Under the pieces are notes generated by a model, which did no database searches, was not told the origin of the DNA, and saw only the letters and a list, made by a program, of their open reading frames with translations. The translations under genes and the position numbers were made by a program. A stretch of 7,968 bases of DNA, from the NCBI GenBank assembly GCA_002898955.1, contig BEIP01000043.1, positions 1 to 7,968 of the forward strand, in the 5' to 3' direction. Below are positions 7,495 to 7,968 of this stretch, piece by piece. This stretch comes from a bacterium HR39. Lineage in GTDB: Bacteria; Pseudomonadota; Alphaproteobacteria; Geminicoccales; Geminicoccaceae. Within the stretch, counting starts at the first letter, position 1, and each line of letters begins with the position of its first letter.

Positions 7495-7882
7495 ACTCTC
7501 CCGAGCACTTAGCCGGATCGCCAGTCACACGATCGCGCCGCGACCGTCGAGCCGGTCGTGAGCGGGCTCCTCCGGCGAAGCGCTCCCACGCGGTTCCTCT
7601 TTCCACTCTCCGCAACGGCTTCCCGAACATGCGGCCGTGAACCGATCCTGCGTCTTCGCGGCCCGACGCCGCCGTGACGGCCGGAGATCGGGAGTGCGAC
7701 GGTCCGTGGGGTATGGGCCGGAACTTCCGTGCAGCCCGGACATCGCGCACGGACGAGGTGGGAGGTCGGCACCTGCGGCCGCCGGGCGCTCCCGCGAGCG
7801 AGCGGGCTCGGACCGTGCGACATGCGTGACCGCCGCCGTGAACGGCGCATCGTTCGCACAGCCGTGATGTGGGAAGCCGAAA
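7495..7882. other. Gene-poor interval between two facing tRNA genes
   Basis: 388 bases in which I see no credible protein gene. The open frames on both strands are short or Arg/Pro/Ala-rich and low in hydrophobic residues, as expected from GC-rich non-coding DNA, and some run into the tRNA genes. G+C in the lines counted is about 70%, close to the flanks. Apart from one short hairpin (7539-7560) I see no clear repeat or promoter. Confidence 0.6.
7539..7560 (+). terminator. Possible terminator hairpin after tRNA-Ala
   Basis: CGCGACCG (7539-7546) pairs with CGGTCGTG (7553-7560), eight pairs including one G-U, with a six-base loop. It begins 45 bases beyond the tRNA 3' end. No U-run follows, so it would be at best an imperfect intrinsic terminator or a processing end. 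Confidence 0.3.
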
Positions 7883-7959
7883 TGGCGCGCCCGGGAGGAC
7901 TCGAACCCCCAACCCTCAGATCCGTAGTCTGATGCTCTATCCAATTGAGCTACGTGCGC
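7883..7959 (-). tRNA. tRNA-Arg (anticodon ACG)
   Basis: A 77-base cloverleaf on the minus strand with encoded CCA (plus 7883-7885). The anticodon stem TCAGA/TCTGA closes the loop CTACGGA. The anticodon is ACG, whose A34 is normally deaminated to inosine by TadA so that CGU, CGC and CGA are read. The T-arm has the TTCGAGT loop and the D-arm is GCTC...GAGC. The acceptor 5' strand GCGCACG faces CGGGCGC, giving an A5-G68 mismatch. The discriminator is G73. The promoter would lie to the right of the window. Confidence 0.97.
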
Positions 7960-7968
7960 GCTGGCCTC

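Noticed and set aside
7703..7815. Inverted repeat ACGGTCCG / CGGACCGT about 100 bases apart between the tRNAs
   Set aside because: Only about eight bases long, GC-rich and widely spaced. Chance is the simplest explanation, and no transposase or target duplication accompanies it.
7457..7944. Minus-strand and plus-strand small frames around the right-hand tRNA genes
   Set aside because: Parts of their translations come from tRNA sequence, and the rest is low-complexity Arg-rich protein with no supported start.

Overview
The window is very GC-rich (about 70-73% in the lines I counted). It looks like an ordinary chromosomal stretch from a GC-rich proteobacterium. AMP nucleosidase, a DUF423 (YgdD-like) membrane protein, GlmM and CCA-encoding tRNA genes fit best with Gammaproteobacteria, perhaps a Chromatiales-type lineage. 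That placement is inference from gene content. I found no transposase, integrase, phage gene, CRISPR array or plasmid function.

Layout. Bases 1-983 (minus strand, running off the left edge) encode a compact ASKHA-fold protein related to the hydantoinase/oxoprolinase ATP-binding family. A 150-base divergent intergenic region follows. Next come amn (AMP nucleosidase, 1134-2615) and, 14 bases later, a small four-helix DUF423 membrane protein (2630-3010), probably one transcript. Convergent to these, and overlapping the DUF423 gene by 74 bases, is a minus-strand gene (2937-4409) for a lipoprotein. Its C-terminal trypsin-like domain keeps the His and Asp positions but has Leu where the catalytic Ser should be. 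Upstream of it on the same strand is glmM (phosphoglucosamine mutase, 4468-5838), only 58 bases away, so the two may be co-transcribed. A divergent 264-base leader region separates glmM from a plus-strand ArsB/NhaD-SLC13-type permease (6103-7344). That leader holds a perfect 10-base palindrome, a weak promoter candidate for glmM and overlapping hairpins. The right end carries tRNA-Ala(GGC) on the plus strand with a consensus -35 box, 388 bases with no recognisable gene, and tRNA-Arg(ACG) on the minus strand.

How the genes fit together. Amn breaks AMP into adenine and ribose 5-phosphate (purine salvage and adenylate control). GlmM makes glucosamine 1-phosphate for peptidoglycan and LPS precursors. 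The lipoprotein is predicted to sit in the envelope, and the permease moves an unidentified ion or organic anion across the inner membrane. There is no clear single pathway linking them. I do not see a convincing new multi-gene system. The most unusual item is the lipoprotein with a degenerate protease domain, followed by the compact hydantoinase-like protein and the gene-poor gap between the two facing tRNA 3' ends.
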